A program made the translations under genes and the position numbers. Below the pieces are notes generated by a model that was not told the DNA's origin, did no database searches, and saw only the letters and a list, made by a program, of their open reading frames with translations. Of a stretch of 56,648 nucleotides of DNA, positions 14,737-25,472 are shown piece after piece. Every line of letters begins with the position of its first letter. Within the stretch, counting starts at the first letter, position 1. Source of the stretch: Nocardia neocaledoniensis (GTDB lineage: Bacteria > Actinomycetota > Actinomycetes > Mycobacteriales > Mycobacteriaceae). The stretch covers positions 1 through 56,648 of the forward strand of contig NZ_JARWOJ010000119.1 in the NCBI RefSeq assembly GCF_029868625.1. Reading direction: 5' to 3'.

Positions 14737-17700
14737 TTGACGATCAACGAGAGCACCGAGATGGGCCGCGGGGCGACCGCGAAAGCCGATGGTCGCGGCC
14801 AGGCGGCGGGTGTCCGCGCGCCGCTGCTCGACCAGCTGCGTGACGGGACGGGCTACGCGTTGGCGTTCGGTGGGCAGGGTGCGCAGTGGCTGCGCGAACT
14901 GGAGGAGATCGGGCGCGACAGCGCGCTCGAGTCCGAACTCACGGCGCTCGTGCGCGAGGCCGAGGCGCTGATCGAACCGGTCGCTGCGCAGTTGCTGGTG
15001 GTGCGTCCCGGTGGCTTCGATCCCATGGGCTGGATGCTGGAGAGTGAGCTGGACGAGCCGGAGGAGCCCTCGTCCGCGCCCGCCGAGTCGGTGCTGCGCT
15101 CGGCCGCGGTGTCGATGCCGGGTGTGCTGTTGGCCCAGCTCGCGGCCACCAGGGCGCTGCGGCTGCAGGGCCTCGACACCGCCGAGCACCCGCCGGTCGC
15201 CGTCGTCGGACACTCGCAGGGCCTGTTCGCCGCCGCCGCGGTCGAGGCCGGGGGCGCGCGTGACGCGGAGCTGCTGGCCATCGCCCAGCTCGTCGGTGCC
15301 GCCGCCGGTCTGATCGCGCGCAGGCGCGGGCTGATGCCGGTGGGCGAGCGCTCGCCGATGGTCGCGGTGTCCAACGTCGATCCCGAGCAGCTGCGGGCGA
15401 TCGTCGCCGAGGTCGCCGAGGGTGTCGACCCCGCGATCGCCGCGGTGGTCTCGATCCGCAACGGCCGCAGGCGCGTCGTGCTCTCCGGCGCCCCGGCGCA
15501 GCTCGACCGCGTGCGGGCCAGGTGCGCGCAGCTGCACGACGAGCAGACCAAGGAGCGCGAGAACAAGATCCGCGGCGGTGCGGTGTTCGCGCCGGTCTTC
15601 GAGGACATCGCCGTCGACGTCGCCTTCCACCATCCGGCGCTGGCCGAGACCGTCGACCTGGTCGCAGGCTGGGCCCGCCAGTGCGAGCTCGACGCCGAGT
15701 TCGCCGCCGCGCTGACCCAGCAGGTGCTCGTCGACCCGATCGACTGGGTCGCCACCGTCGATTCCGTCGTCGAGGCGGGCGCGGAGTGGATCCTCGACCT
15801 CGGCCCCGGCGACCTGCTCTCGCGCGTCACCGGTGGTTCGCTCAAGGGCACCGGCGTCGGCGTGATCGCCGCCGCCACCCGCCCCGGCCAGCGCAGCCTG
15901 CTCACCCCGGGCGCGGCGCCCGAGCCGTCCACCCCGTGGTCGGCCTTCGCGCCGAAGCCGGTGCGGCTGCCCAACGGGCGCATCGTCGTCGAGACCGCGT
16001 TCACCAAGCTCACCGGTCGCTCGCCGATCCTGCTGGCCGGCATGACCCCCACCACCGTCGACGCCAAGATCGTCGCCGCGGCGGCCAACGCGGGCCACTG
16101 GGCCGAGCTGGCCGGTGGCGGCCAGGTCACCGAGCAGATCTTCGCCGACCGGATGACCGAGCTGCGTCAGCTGCTGCAGCCGGGCCGCGCGGTGCAGTTC
16201 AACTCGCTGTTCCTCGATCCGTACCTGTGGAAGCTGCAGCTGGGCGGCAAGCGCCTGGTGCAGAAGGCGCGCGCGGCGGGTGCCCCGCTCGACGGCGTCA
16301 TCGTCACCGCCGGCATCCCCGAGCTCGACGAGGCCGTCGCGTTGATCGAGGAGCTGACCGAGGTCGGCATCAGCCACGTCGCGTTCAAGCCGGGCACCGT
16401 CGCCCAGATCCGGGCCGTGCTGCGCATCGCCGACGCGGTGCCGGACTACCCGGTGATCATGCACATCGAGGGCGGCAAGGCCGGTGGGCACCACTCCTGG
16501 GAAGACCTCGACGACCTGCTGCTGGCCACCTACGCCGAGCTGCGCGGCCGCGCCAACGTGGTCGTCTGCGTCGGCGGCGGCATCGGCACGCCCGAGCGCG
16601 CCACCGACTACCTGACCGGCACCTGGTCCACCACCCACGGTTACCCGGCCATGCCGCTGGACGGCGTGCTCGTCGGCACCGCCGCCATGGCCACCCTCGA
16701 GGCGACCACCGCCCCCGAGGTGAAGCAACTGCTCGTCGACACCCCCGGTACGCCCGACTGGGTCGGCGCAGGCACCGCCAGCGGTGGCATGGCCTCGGGC
16801 CGCAGCCAGCTGGGCGCCGACATCCACGAGATCGACAACGCCGCCTCGCGCACCGGCCGCCTGCTCGACGAGGTCGCCGGCGACGCCGAGGCCGTGGCGG
16901 CCCGGCGCGAGGAGATCATCGCCGCGCTCGACGCCACCGCCAAGCCCTACTTCGGCGATGTCGCCACCATGACCTACCAGCAGTGGCTGGAACGCTATGT
17001 CTCCCTGGCGGTGTCGAGCGAGGTCCCGATCTCCTTCGACTGCGGCTCCGACATCGGTGACGCGATCATCGACGCCACCCGCTCGGACTGGCTCGACATC
17101 AGCTGGCGCGACCGGTTCGCGGAGATGATGCGGCGCACCGAAGCCCGGCTGCACCCGGCCGACAGCGGCGAGATCGAGACGCTGTTCGCCGACGACGAGG
17201 CCTTCGAGCACCCCGTGCAGGCGCTGTGCGCGCTCAAGAAGCAGTACCCGGCCGTCGCCGAGACGGTGCTGCACCCGGCCGACGTCCCGTTCTTCGTCTC
17301 GCTGTGTAAGACCCCGGGCAAGCCGGTGAACTTCGTGCCCGTCGTCGACGCCGACGTGCGCCGCTGGTGGCGCTCGGATTCGCTGTGGCAGGCCCATGAC
17401 CCGCGCTACTCGGCCGATCAGGTGTGCGTCATCCCCGGCACCGTCGCGGTCGCCGGCATCACCCGCGTCGACGAGCCGGTCGGCGAACTGCTCGACCGCT
17501 TCGAGCAGGACACCGCCTACAGCCTGGTCCGCGCGGGCGTCACGCCCGCTCCGGTCGACGCCCGCCGCGTCGCCGGTGTGGTCGCGGGCCCGATCGACAC
17601 CGTGCTCGCCGCCCCCGACGTGCAGTGGGCGGGCCGCACCACGGTCAACCCCGTGCACCGGCTCGGTGCCGTCAGCGAGTGGGTCGTCGAGCAGGGCAGC

Positions 17701-20700
17701 GCGGTGCACCGCGGCACCGGCGCGACGCTGACCGAGACCACCGGCCCCGAAGCCGATTTCAGCTATGTCGAGCTGGCCGTGCCGCTGCTCGGCCGCGACG
17801 CGGTGACGATCCGCATCACCGTGCCGGTGAGCGTGTACTCCGGCGGCGCTCCGGTGATCACCGAGGCCGACGCCGAGACCGCCATGTCGGCGCTGCTCGG
17901 CGTGGCCGCCGGTCAGTCGCTGCCCGAGGTGAAAGCCGGTGTGGCGCACCTCAACCTGGCCTGGATGCCCGATCTGGTCGCCGACCACGCCGGTGTCACC
18001 GGCTCCGGCCTGCCCGACACGCTGAGCACCCTCGGCCGCACCGCGCCCGACGTGCTCGTCGGCGCCTGCTGGCCCGCGGTCTTCGCGGTGCTCGGCGCGG
18101 CCCGCACCGGCACCGGTGGCTCGGTCATCGAGGGCATGCTCGACCTGGTCCACCTGGACCACCAGATCGAGCTGCTGAACGAACTGCCCGCCGAGACCAG
18201 CATTCTCGTGGTGCGCGCCGAGAGCGGCGCCGTGGTCGACACCGACATGGGCCGGGTCGTCGAGGTGGCCGTGCAGGTCGGCCTGATCCTGGACCAGGGG
18301 CTGGAGCCGACCCCGCTGGCCCGCCTGGTGGAGCGCTTCGCGATCCGCGGCCGCAACGGCGCGGGCGAGCTCACCGATCCGCCGCGCGCGGCGGGCGCTG
18401 TCTCCGACGCCGCCGCCGACACCCCGCGCCGCCGTCGTCGCGACGTGAGCATGGCCGCCCCGCGCGCCATGCACGCCTTCGCCGCCGTCTCCGGCGACCA
18501 CAACCCGATCCACACCTCCGACGCCGCCGCCAAGCTGGCCGGCCTCGGCAGCCCGATCGTGCACGGCATGTGGCTCTCGGCCGCCGCCCAGCACGCGGTC
18601 GTCGCCGTGGATCCCGAAAGCTCCGTTCCCGCACGCACTCTCACCGCCTGGACCACCCGGTTCCTCGGCATGGTCCGCCCCGGCGCGACCGTCGACGTGC
18701 GGGTGGAGCGGATCGCGGTGGACGCGGGCAGCGAGATCGTCGAGGTCTCCTGCCGCGTCGACGGTGACCTGGTCATGACCGCGACCGGGCGCACCGCCGC
18801 CCCGAAGACCGTCTACGCCTTCCCGGGCCAGGGCATCCAGCGCAAGGGGATGGGTCTGGACGCGCTGACCCGCTCGAAGGCGGCCAAGAAGGTCTGGGAG
18901 CGCGCCGACGCGCACACCCGCGAGGCCCTCGGGTTCTCGATCCTGGCGGTGGTGCGCGACAACCCGACCTACCTCAAGGCCCGGGGTGTCGAACACCGGC
19001 ACCCGGACGGCGTGCTGCACCTGACCCAGTTCACCCAGGTCGCCATGGCGACCCTCGGTGTCGCCCAGGTCGCCGAGCTGCGCGAGGCCGGTGCGTTCGT
19101 CGAGGGCGCGATGCTGGCCGGTCACTCCGTCGGTGAGTACAACGCGCTCGCCGCCGTCGCCGGCGTGCTGCCGCTGGAAGCCGTGCTGGAGGTCGTGTTC
19201 CAGCGTGGTTCGGCCATGCACGAGCTGGTCCCGCGTGACGCGCAGGGCCGCAGCGACTACCGGATGGCCGCCATCCGCCCGTCGCAGATCGGGCTGCCCG
19301 ACGCCGAGGTCATCGACTTCGTCAACGGCATCGGCGCGGCCACCGGAGAATTCCTCGAGGTCGTGAACCTGAACCTGCGTGGCTCGCAGTACGCCATCGC
19401 GGGCACGGTCGCCGGACTCGAGGCGCTCGAGACCGAGATCGACCGCCGCCGTGCCGAATTCGGCGGCAAGCGGGCGTTCATCCTGGTGCCCGGCATCGAC
19501 GTGCCGTTCCACTCCTCGGTGCTGCGTGACGGCGTGCCGGAGTTCCGGCACAAGCTCGAGCAGCTGCTGCCCGCCGAGGTGCACCCGGAGGTGCTCGTCG
19601 GCCGCTACATCCCGAACCTGGTGCCGCGCCCGTTCTCGCTGAAGCGCGAATTCCTCACCGAGATCGCTGAACTCGTGCCCTCGGAACCGCTGGCCGCCGT
19701 GCTCGCCGACTTCGACAGCTGGACCCAGCGCGAGGCGGAGCTGTGCCGGGTGGTGCTGATCGAGCTGCTGGCCTGGCAGTTCGCCAGCCCGGTGCGCTGG
19801 ATCGAGACCCAGGACCTGCTGTTCACCGACACCGCGCACGGCGGTCTCGGCGTGGAGCGCTTCGTCGAGGTCGGCCTCGGCGCCACCCCGACGGTGGCCA
19901 ACCTGGCCTCGCAGACGCTGAAGCTGCCCGCGTTCGGCGGCGCCACGGTCGAGGTCGTCAACGTCGAGCGCGACGCCGCGGTCGTCTACGCCACCGACAC
20001 CGATCCCGCGCCGGTCGAGGACGACGTCGAGGAGAGCACGGCCGAGGCGCCCGCCGCCGCTGCCGCTCCCGCCGCCCCGGTCGCCGCGGCCCCGGTCGCC
20101 ACCGGTGGCCCGCGCCCCGACGACATCGCGTTCACCGCCGCCGACGCCACCCGCGTGCTCATCGCGCTGTGGACCAAGCTCCGGCTGGACCAGATCGGCG
20201 CGGTCGACACCATCGAGGGCCTCTGCGACGGCGTGTCCTCGCGCCGCAACCAGCTGCTCGTCGACCTCGGCTCCGAGCTCTCGCTCGGCGCCATCGACGG
20301 TGCCGCCGACGCCGACATGGGCGCCCTCGCGGCCACGGTCGAGCGCCTGGCCCGCACCTACAAGCCGTTCGGCACCGTGCTCACCGACGCCATCGGCGAC
20401 CACCTGCGCAAGGTCTTCGGCCCCTCCGGCAAGCGGCCCGCCGCCATCGCCGACCGGGTCAAGAAGACCTGGGAACTCGGCGACGGCTGGGCCAGCCACG
20501 TCACCGCCGAGGTCTCCCTCGGCACCCGCGAAGGCGCCAGCGTGCGCGGCGGTGACCTCGGCGGACTCGTCGGCGGCGCGCTGTCCGACGCCGCCTCGGT
20601 CGATGCCGCCATCGACGCCGCCGTGCAGGCGGTCGCCGCGCGGCGCGGCGTCGCGGTCTCGCTGCCCTCGGCGGGTGGCGCGTCCGGCGGCACCGTCGAC

Positions 20701-23700
20701 GCGGCCGCGCTCGGCGAGTTCACCGAGCAGATCACCGGCCGCGACGGCGTGCTCGCCACCGCGGCGCGGGTGATCCTCGATCAGCTCGGCCTCAGCGAGC
20801 AGGCCAGCGCTCCGGAGGCGACCCCCGACACCCTGGTCGACCTGGTCTCCGCCGAACTCGGCGCGGACTGGCCGCGCCTGGTCGCGCCCGCCTTCGACGC
20901 CCGCAAGGCCGTCCTCATCGACGACCGCTGGGCCACCGCCCGCGAAGACCTCGCGACCATGTGGCTCGGTGACGACGCCGCCACGGCCGAACAGTCGATC
21001 GCCGGCTACGTGGGTGCGGGCGAAGCGGTTGCCGCGCAGGCGAACTGGTGGCGGCAGCGGGCCATGAGCGAGGCGCGCTCGGTGCTGGCGGGGGTCTACG
21101 CGAAGATCGCGGAGGCCGCCCTCGACACCACCGACCCGGGCCTGTGGTCCGACGACGTCGCCGTGATCACCGGCGCCAGCAAGGGTTCGATCGCGGCCGC
21201 GGTCACCGGCAGGCTGCTCTCGGGCGGCGCCACGGTGGTGGTCACCACGTCCGGGCTCGACGACGAGCGGCTGAAGTTCTACCGCTCGCTCTACCGCGAC
21301 AACGCCCGCCACGGCGCGGCGCTGTGGGTGGTTCCCGCGAACATGGCCTCCTACCAGGACCTGGACGCGCTCATCGAGTGGGTCGGGACCGAGCAGGTCG
21401 ACAACGCGGGCGGCGCCAAGATCAAGACCAAGGACGCGATGACCCCGACGCTGCTGCTGCCCTTCGCGGCGCCGCGCGTCGCCGGTGACCTCGCCGACGC
21501 GGGCGCCCGCGCGGAGATGGAGATGCGGGTCCTGCTCTGGTCGGTCGAGCGGCTGATCGGCGGCCTGTCCGCCCTCGGCGCCGACCACGACGTCGACGCG
21601 AAACTGCATGTGGTGCTGCCGGGTTCGCCCAACCGTGGCCTCTTCGGTGGCGACGGTGCCTACGGCGAGTCGAAGGCCGCGCTCGACGCGATCGTCGCCA
21701 AGTGGAAGGCCGAGAAGTCCTGGGCCGCCCGGGTCACCATGGTGCACGCGCTGATCGGCTGGGTGCGCGGCACCGGGCTGATGGGCCACAACGACCCGAT
21801 GGTCGAGGCCGTGGAGAAGGCGGGCGTGCACACGTGGTCGACCAGCGAGATGGCCGACGAGCTGCTCAAGTGGTGCACCTCGCGGGCCCGTCAGGTGACG
21901 GTCACCGGCCCGCAGCAGATCGACCTCACCGGTGGTCTCGCCCGCGCCAAGCTGGACCTGCCCGCGCTGGCCAAGCAGGCGCAGGAGGCCGCGGCCGCCG
22001 CCGAGGAGGAAGCGGTCACCGCCGCGACCATCGCCGCGCTGCCCGCGCCGCCCACCCTGAGCTCGGCCCTGCCGGTGCCGGAGTGGGGTGAGGTCACCGC
22101 CGATCTCAGCGACATGGTCGTGATCGTCGGCGCGGCCGAGCTCGGCCCGTACGGTTCCTCGCGGACCCGCTTCGAGATGGAGGTCGAGGACAAGCTCTCC
22201 GCCGCGGGCGTGCTCGAGTTGGCCTGGACCACCGGTCTGATCCGCTGGGAGAACGACCCGAAGCCGGGCTGGTACGACACCGAATCCGGGGACTTCGTGC
22301 CGGAGTCGGAGGTCGCGCAGCGCTACCACGACACGGTCGTCGAGCGCTGCGGTGTGCGCCGCTACGAGGACGACGCGGCCATGGTCGACAACGCCGCCCC
22401 GCTGCTGACCTCGGTGTTCCTCGACCAGGACCTGAGCTTCACGGTCGCCAACGAGGCCGAGGCGCGTGCCTTCCACACCGCCGATCCGGAGCACACGGTG
22501 ATCACCCCCGTCGCCGATTCCGGCGACTGGACCGTCACCCGCAAGGCGGGCACCGAGATCCGGGTGCCGCGCAAGGCGAAGCTGTCGCGGGTGGTCGGTG
22601 GCCAGATCCCGACCGGCTGGGACCCCACGATCTGGGGTGTCTCCGCGGACATGGCCGCCTCGATCGACCGGGTCGCGCTGTGGAACATCGTCTGCACCGT
22701 CGACGCGTTCGTCGGCGCGGGCTTCAGCCCCGACGAGCTGATGAGCTGGGTGCACCCGAGCCTGGTGGCCAACACCCAGGGCACCGGCATGGGCGGCATG
22801 TCCTCGATGCGTTCGCTCTACGTCGACAACCTGCTCGGCGAGCCGCGCCCGAACGACATCCTGCAGGAGGCGCTGCCCAACGTCGCGCTGGCGCACGTGG
22901 TGCAGTCCTACGTCGGCAGCTACGGCGCCATGGTGCACCCGGTCGCGGCGTGCGCCACGGCGGCGGTGTCGGTGGAGGAAGCCGTCGACAAGATCAGGCT
23001 CGGCAAGGCCGAGGTCGTGGTCGCCGGCGGGTACGACGATCTCGGGATCGAGGGCATCGTCGGCTTCGGTGACATGTCGGCCACCGCCGACTCGGCGGCC
23101 ATGCGCGCCAAGGGCATCAGCGACCGCTACTTCTCCCGCGCCAACGACCGCCGTCGCGGCGGCTTCGTGGAATCGCAGGGTGGCGGCACCGTGCTGCTGG
23201 CCCGCGGTGACGTGGCCGTGGAGATGGGCCTGCCGGTGCTCGGCGTGCTCGCCTTCGCGCAGTCCTTCGCCGACGGTGTGCACACCTCCATCCCCGCACC
23301 GGGGCTCGGCGCGCTGGGCGCCGGTCGTGGCGGCAGCGGGTCGCGCCTGGCCGCCGAACTGCGCAAGCTCGGTGTCACCCCGGACGACATCGCGGTGATC
23401 TCCAAGCACGACACCTCCACCGCCGCCAACGATCCCAACGAGTCGGAGCTGCACGAGCGGCTCGCGGGCTCGCTGGGCCGTACCGACGGTGCCCCGCTGT
23501 TCGTGGTCTCGCAGAAGAGCCTCACCGGCCACGCCAAGGGCGGCGCGGCGGCCTTCCAGCTCATCGGCCTGTGCCAGGTGCTGGAAAACGGTGTGGTGCC
23601 GCCGAACCGGAGCCTGGACTGCGTCGACGAGAAGATGCAGGCCTACCCGCACCTGGTGTGGGCGCGCGAACCGCTGCGCTTCGGCGAGAAGTTCGCGCTG

Positions 23701-24075
23701 AAGGCGGGTCTGGTGACCTCGCTCGGCTTCGGTCACGTGTCGGGTCTGCTCGCGGTGGTCCATCCGCAGGCGTTCCTGGCGGCGATCGAGCCCTCGGCGC
23801 GCGCCGACTACCAGGAGCGGGCGCAGGCGCGTCAGCTCGCGGGCAGGCAGCGCTTCGCCGAGGCCATGTGCGGTGGCGCGGCGCTCTACGAGAAGCCGGC
23901 GGATCGTCGCCTCGGTGCCGACGGCACCCCGGCCGAGCAGATCCGTCAGCTCGAGGCCGACATGCTGCTCTCGCCGGAGGCCCGGCTCGACAGCGACGGC
24001 CTGTACCGGGCGAACGGATGGGGTTGCGGCGCAGGACAGCTCGGTTCCGCTCCGCAGCCGACCGAAGCGTCGTAG
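14737..24075 (+). CDS. fas: Type I fatty-acid synthase, multidomain
   Basis: A 3112-residue FAS-I polypeptide making acyl-CoA chains in the cytosol, the precursors of phospholipids and mycolates. Domains in order: acetyltransferase (VGHSQG, Ser160), FMN enoyl reductase (from about 425), MaoC-type dehydratase (SGDHNPIH, near 1252), malonyl/palmitoyl transferase (GHSVGEY, Ser1464), acyl carrier (DLGSELSLG, phosphopantetheine Ser1846), ketoreductase (ITGASKGSIAA, near 2144), ketosynthase (Cys2739 in VAACATAA, His2891 in KHDTST, His2932 in GHAKGG). No frameshift is seen. TTG 14737 is chosen because MTINE matches mycobacterial Fas and AGGAGAAGGA lies before it. acpS follows after 11 bases. Confidence 0.97.
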   Translation: MTINESTEMGRGATAKADGRGQAAGVRAPLLDQLRDGTGYALAFGGQGAQWLRELEEIGRDSALESELTALVREAEALIEPVAAQLLVVRPGGFDPMGWMLESELDEPEEPSSAPAESVLRSAAVSMPGVLLAQLAATRALRLQGLDTAEHPPVAVVGHSQGLFAAAAVEAGGARDAELLAIAQLVGAAAGLIARRRGLMPVGERSPMVAVSNVDPEQLRAIVAEVAEGVDPAIAAVVSIRNGRRRVVLSGAPAQLDRVRARCAQLHDEQTKERENKIRGGAVFAPVFEDIAVDVAFHHPALAETVDLVAGWARQCELDAEFAAALTQQVLVDPIDWVATVDSVVEAGAEWILDLGPGDLLSRVTGGSLKGTGVGVIAAATRPGQRSLLTPGAAPEPSTPWSAFAPKPVRLPNGRIVVETAFTKLTGRSPILLAGMTPTTVDAKIVAAAANAGHWAELAGGGQVTEQIFADRMTELRQLLQPGRAVQFNSLFLDPYLWKLQLGGKRLVQKARAAGAPLDGVIVTAGIPELDEAVALIEELTEVGISHVAFKPGTVAQIRAVLRIADAVPDYPVIMHIEGGKAGGHHSWEDLDDLLLATYAELRGRANVVVCVGGGIGTPERATDYLTGTWSTTHGYPAMPLDGVLVGTAAMATLEATTAPEVKQLLVDTPGTPDWVGAGTASGGMASGRSQLGADIHEIDNAASRTGRLLDEVAGDAEAVAARREEIIAALDATAKPYFGDVATMTYQQWLERYVSLAVSSEVPISFDCGSDIGDAIIDATRSDWLDISWRDRFAEMMRRTEARLHPADSGEIETLFADDEAFEHPVQALCALKKQYPAVAETVLHPADVPFFVSLCKTPGKPVNFVPVVDADVRRWWRSDSLWQAHDPRYSADQVCVIPGTVAVAGITRVDEPVGELLDRFEQDTAYSLVRAGVTPAPVDARRVAGVVAGPIDTVLAAPDVQWAGRTTVNPVHRLGAVSEWVVEQGSAVHRGTGATLTETTGPEADFSYVELAVPLLGRDAVTIRITVPVSVYSGGAPVITEADAETAMSALLGVAAGQSLPEVKAGVAHLNLAWMPDLVADHAGVTGSGLPDTLSTLGRTAPDVLVGACWPAVFAVLGAARTGTGGSVIEGMLDLVHLDHQIELLNELPAETSILVVRAESGAVVDTDMGRVVEVAVQVGLILDQGLEPTPLARLVERFAIRGRNGAGELTDPPRAAGAVSDAAADTPRRRRRDVSMAAPRAMHAFAAVSGDHNPIHTSDAAAKLAGLGSPIVHGMWLSAAAQHAVVAVDPESSVPARTLTAWTTRFLGMVRPGATVDVRVERIAVDAGSEIVEVSCRVDGDLVMTATGRTAAPKTVYAFPGQGIQRKGMGLDALTRSKAAKKVWERADAHTREALGFSILAVVRDNPTYLKARGVEHRHPDGVLHLTQFTQVAMATLGVAQVAELREAGAFVEGAMLAGHSVGEYNALAAVAGVLPLEAVLEVVFQRGSAMHELVPRDAQGRSDYRMAAIRPSQIGLPDAEVIDFVNGIGAATGEFLEVVNLNLRGSQYAIAGTVAGLEALETEIDRRRAEFGGKRAFILVPGIDVPFHSSVLRDGVPEFRHKLEQLLPAEVHPEVLVGRYIPNLVPRPFSLKREFLTEIAELVPSEPLAAVLADFDSWTQREAELCRVVLIELLAWQFASPVRWIETQDLLFTDTAHGGLGVERFVEVGLGATPTVANLASQTLKLPAFGGATVEVVNVERDAAVVYATDTDPAPVEDDVEESTAEAPAAAAAPAAPVAAAPVATGGPRPDDIAFTAADATRVLIALWTKLRLDQIGAVDTIEGLCDGVSSRRNQLLVDLGSELSLGAIDGAADADMGALAATVERLARTYKPFGTVLTDAIGDHLRKVFGPSGKRPAAIADRVKKTWELGDGWASHVTAEVSLGTREGASVRGGDLGGLVGGALSDAASVDAAIDAAVQAVAARRGVAVSLPSAGGASGGTVDAAALGEFTEQITGRDGVLATAARVILDQLGLSEQASAPEATPDTLVDLVSAELGADWPRLVAPAFDARKAVLIDDRWATAREDLATMWLGDDAATAEQSIAGYVGAGEAVAAQANWWRQRAMSEARSVLAGVYAKIAEAALDTTDPGLWSDDVAVITGASKGSIAAAVTGRLLSGGATVVVTTSGLDDERLKFYRSLYRDNARHGAALWVVPANMASYQDLDALIEWVGTEQVDNAGGAKIKTKDAMTPTLLLPFAAPRVAGDLADAGARAEMEMRVLLWSVERLIGGLSALGADHDVDAKLHVVLPGSPNRGLFGGDGAYGESKAALDAIVAKWKAEKSWAARVTMVHALIGWVRGTGLMGHNDPMVEAVEKAGVHTWSTSEMADELLKWCTSRARQVTVTGPQQIDLTGGLARAKLDLPALAKQAQEAAAAAEEEAVTAATIAALPAPPTLSSALPVPEWGEVTADLSDMVVIVGAAELGPYGSSRTRFEMEVEDKLSAAGVLELAWTTGLIRWENDPKPGWYDTESGDFVPESEVAQRYHDTVVERCGVRRYEDDAAMVDNAAPLLTSVFLDQDLSFTVANEAEARAFHTADPEHTVITPVADSGDWTVTRKAGTEIRVPRKAKLSRVVGGQIPTGWDPTIWGVSADMAASIDRVALWNIVCTVDAFVGAGFSPDELMSWVHPSLVANTQGTGMGGMSSMRSLYVDNLLGEPRPNDILQEALPNVALAHVVQSYVGSYGAMVHPVAACATAAVSVEEAVDKIRLGKAEVVVAGGYDDLGIEGIVGFGDMSATADSAAMRAKGISDRYFSRANDRRRGGFVESQGGGTVLLARGDVAVEMGLPVLGVLAFAQSFADGVHTSIPAPGLGALGAGRGGSGSRLAAELRKLGVTPDDIAVISKHDTSTAANDPNESELHERLAGSLGRTDGAPLFVVSQKSLTGHAKGGAAAFQLIGLCQVLENGVVPPNRSLDCVDEKMQAYPHLVWAREPLRFGEKFALKAGLVTSLGFGHVSGLLAVVHPQAFLAAIEPSARADYQERAQARQLAGRQRFAEAMCGGAALYEKPADRRLGADGTPAEQIRQLEADMLLSPEARLDSDGLYRANGWGCGAGQLGSAPQPTEAS

Positions 24076-24086
24076 GCTGCCGCTTC

Positions 24087-24524
24087 GTGACGATTCTCGG
24101 TATCGGTTTGGACTTGGTGACCATCTCCGAGTTCGCCGAACAGCTGCAACGGTCGGGGACGACGATGCTCAGGGAGAGCTTCACCGCTGGTGAACGCCGC
24201 TACTGCCAGAGCAAACAGACCGACCCCGCCCGCAGCTTCGCCGCACGGTGGGCCGCGAAGGAGGCGGTGCTCAAGGCTTGGGCATCGTCTCGCTTCGCGC
24301 GCAGCCCGCAGATCGGGGACAACCCGTATCCGCTGATCGAAGTCGTCAACGACGCCTGGGGCAGGCCGAGCATCAAGCTGCACGGCCTGGCCGCGGAATT
24401 CCTGCCTCGGGTGCGCGTCCACCTCTCGCTGACCCATGACGGCGACACCGCCGCGGCCATGGTGGTCCTGGAGGACCCGGGCGAGCTGGCCGACCTGATC
24501 GAGGGCAGGGAGACCACGCGCTAG
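24087..24524 (+). CDS. acpS: Holo-[acyl-carrier-protein] synthase
   Basis: A 145-residue 4'-phosphopantetheinyl transferase that moves phosphopantetheine from CoA to the carrier-domain serine, here mainly Fas Ser1846. The conserved Mg-binding start GIGLDLVTISEF and the motif RSFAARWAAKEAVLKA are present. It starts with GTG 11 bases after fas, so both are one operon; FAS-I lacks its own transferase domain, which explains the pairing. It is slightly longer at the C-terminus than mycobacterial AcpS. Confidence 0.96.
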   Translation: MTILGIGLDLVTISEFAEQLQRSGTTMLRESFTAGERRYCQSKQTDPARSFAARWAAKEAVLKAWASSRFARSPQIGDNPYPLIEVVNDAWGRPSIKLHGLAAEFLPRVRVHLSLTHDGDTAAAMVVLEDPGELADLIEGRETTR

Positions 24525-24527
24525 ACC

Positions 24528-24564
24528 ATCGCGGACCGCTTACTTCTCGTGGGCGGTCCGCGAT
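24528..24564 (+). terminator. Rho-independent terminator of the fas-acpS operon
   Basis: ATCGCGGACCGC pairs perfectly with GCGGTCCGCGAT, followed by TCTTTTT. The stop codon of the convergent TetR gene lies inside this hairpin. Confidence 0.85.
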
Positions 24565-25241
24565 TCTTTTTCCGCCACCAGCAGGTACGCGACCATCAGG
24601 CGCTTGAGTTCGGCGACCGCGTCGGCGTTGGTCTGTTCGTCCTGGACGGAGAAGTTCAGCATCGAATACACCACGTGCACCAGCACTTCGGCCATCATCG
24701 TGCGCCGGGCGCGCGGGGTGCGCGGGGTGAGCGGCCGCAGCATCTGCGAGACGACCTCGGCGAACTCCTTCTCGTGCAGCGCGCCGGTGGCCCTGGTGGA
24801 CGGGGTGGATTGCATGGCCAGCCACACCTCGCGCCGCGAGGGATCGGTGGTCCACAGGTTCGCCAGGTGGTCGACGAACTGATTCATGTGCCGCAGCCAG
24901 TCCAGCGAAGGGATCTCGCCGTGGAAGTCGGCCAGCTCGCGCGAAACCGCGACCAGGTCTTGCCGATTGAGCTCGCAGACGATTACGTACTTGTTGGCGA
25001 AGAACTGGTACAGCGTGCCGATCGGCACCTCGGCCCGCTGGGCCACCTCTTCACAGGTGAAGGACTCGAACCCGACTTCGACGAGCAGCTCCCGGGAGGA
25101 CTGCAACAGCGCGTCGAACTTGCGCTTGCTGCGTTCCTGGGTCGGCCGCTTGCGGGGCATCAGCTCCTGCGGGTCGTCCTGCAATTCCAGCGCAGGGTCC
25201 AGACGGGTGTGCTTCGACCGGGCCTGCGCGTGTACCTCCAC
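24540..25241 (-). CDS. TetR-family transcriptional regulator
   Basis: A 233-residue regulator. The HTH is well conserved (FDALLQSSRELLVEVGFESF, then AQRAEVPIGTLYQFFANKY), starting near residue 42. The C-terminal half is a helical ligand-binding domain. The GTG start at 25241 leaves a 27-residue N-terminal extension; ATG 25160 (206 residues, with AGGAG close by) is an equally good start. It faces fas-acpS tail to tail. Control of fatty-acid genes is tempting but rests only on position. Confidence 0.85.
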   Translation of the reverse strand: MEVHAQARSKHTRLDPALELQDDPQELMPRKRPTQERSKRKFDALLQSSRELLVEVGFESFTCEEVAQRAEVPIGTLYQFFANKYVIVCELNRQDLVAVSRELADFHGEIPSLDWLRHMNQFVDHLANLWTTDPSRREVWLAMQSTPSTRATGALHEKEFAEVVSQMLRPLTPRTPRARRTMMAEVLVHVVYSMLNFSVQDEQTNADAVAELKRLMVAYLLVAEKESRTAHEK

Positions 25242-25472
25242 CCATCCAGGCTAGCGGTATACACAGTCCGGCGACATGCGTCTACCGACAGCGTGTCAAC
25301 AACTGGGCGAAATTCCTCCCATCCGGGCGGAGGATGGTGACGAATCATGAGATGAGCGTGCGTGCATCCGCACGCTTATTCGCGGCGATCTCCTACCGCA
25401 ACCGACCTACCGCGAAGTGATGGACCCCGCGTGGTCCGTCCCGCATCGTTTCGCACAGGGAAGGCTTGACTT

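Noticed and set aside
14551..23763. An open minus-strand frame of about 3070 residues antisense to fas
   Set aside because: It has no family resemblance, its composition (Gly/Arg/His/Asp-rich) is that of a frame opposite GC-rich codons, and fas on the other strand is complete with all domains.
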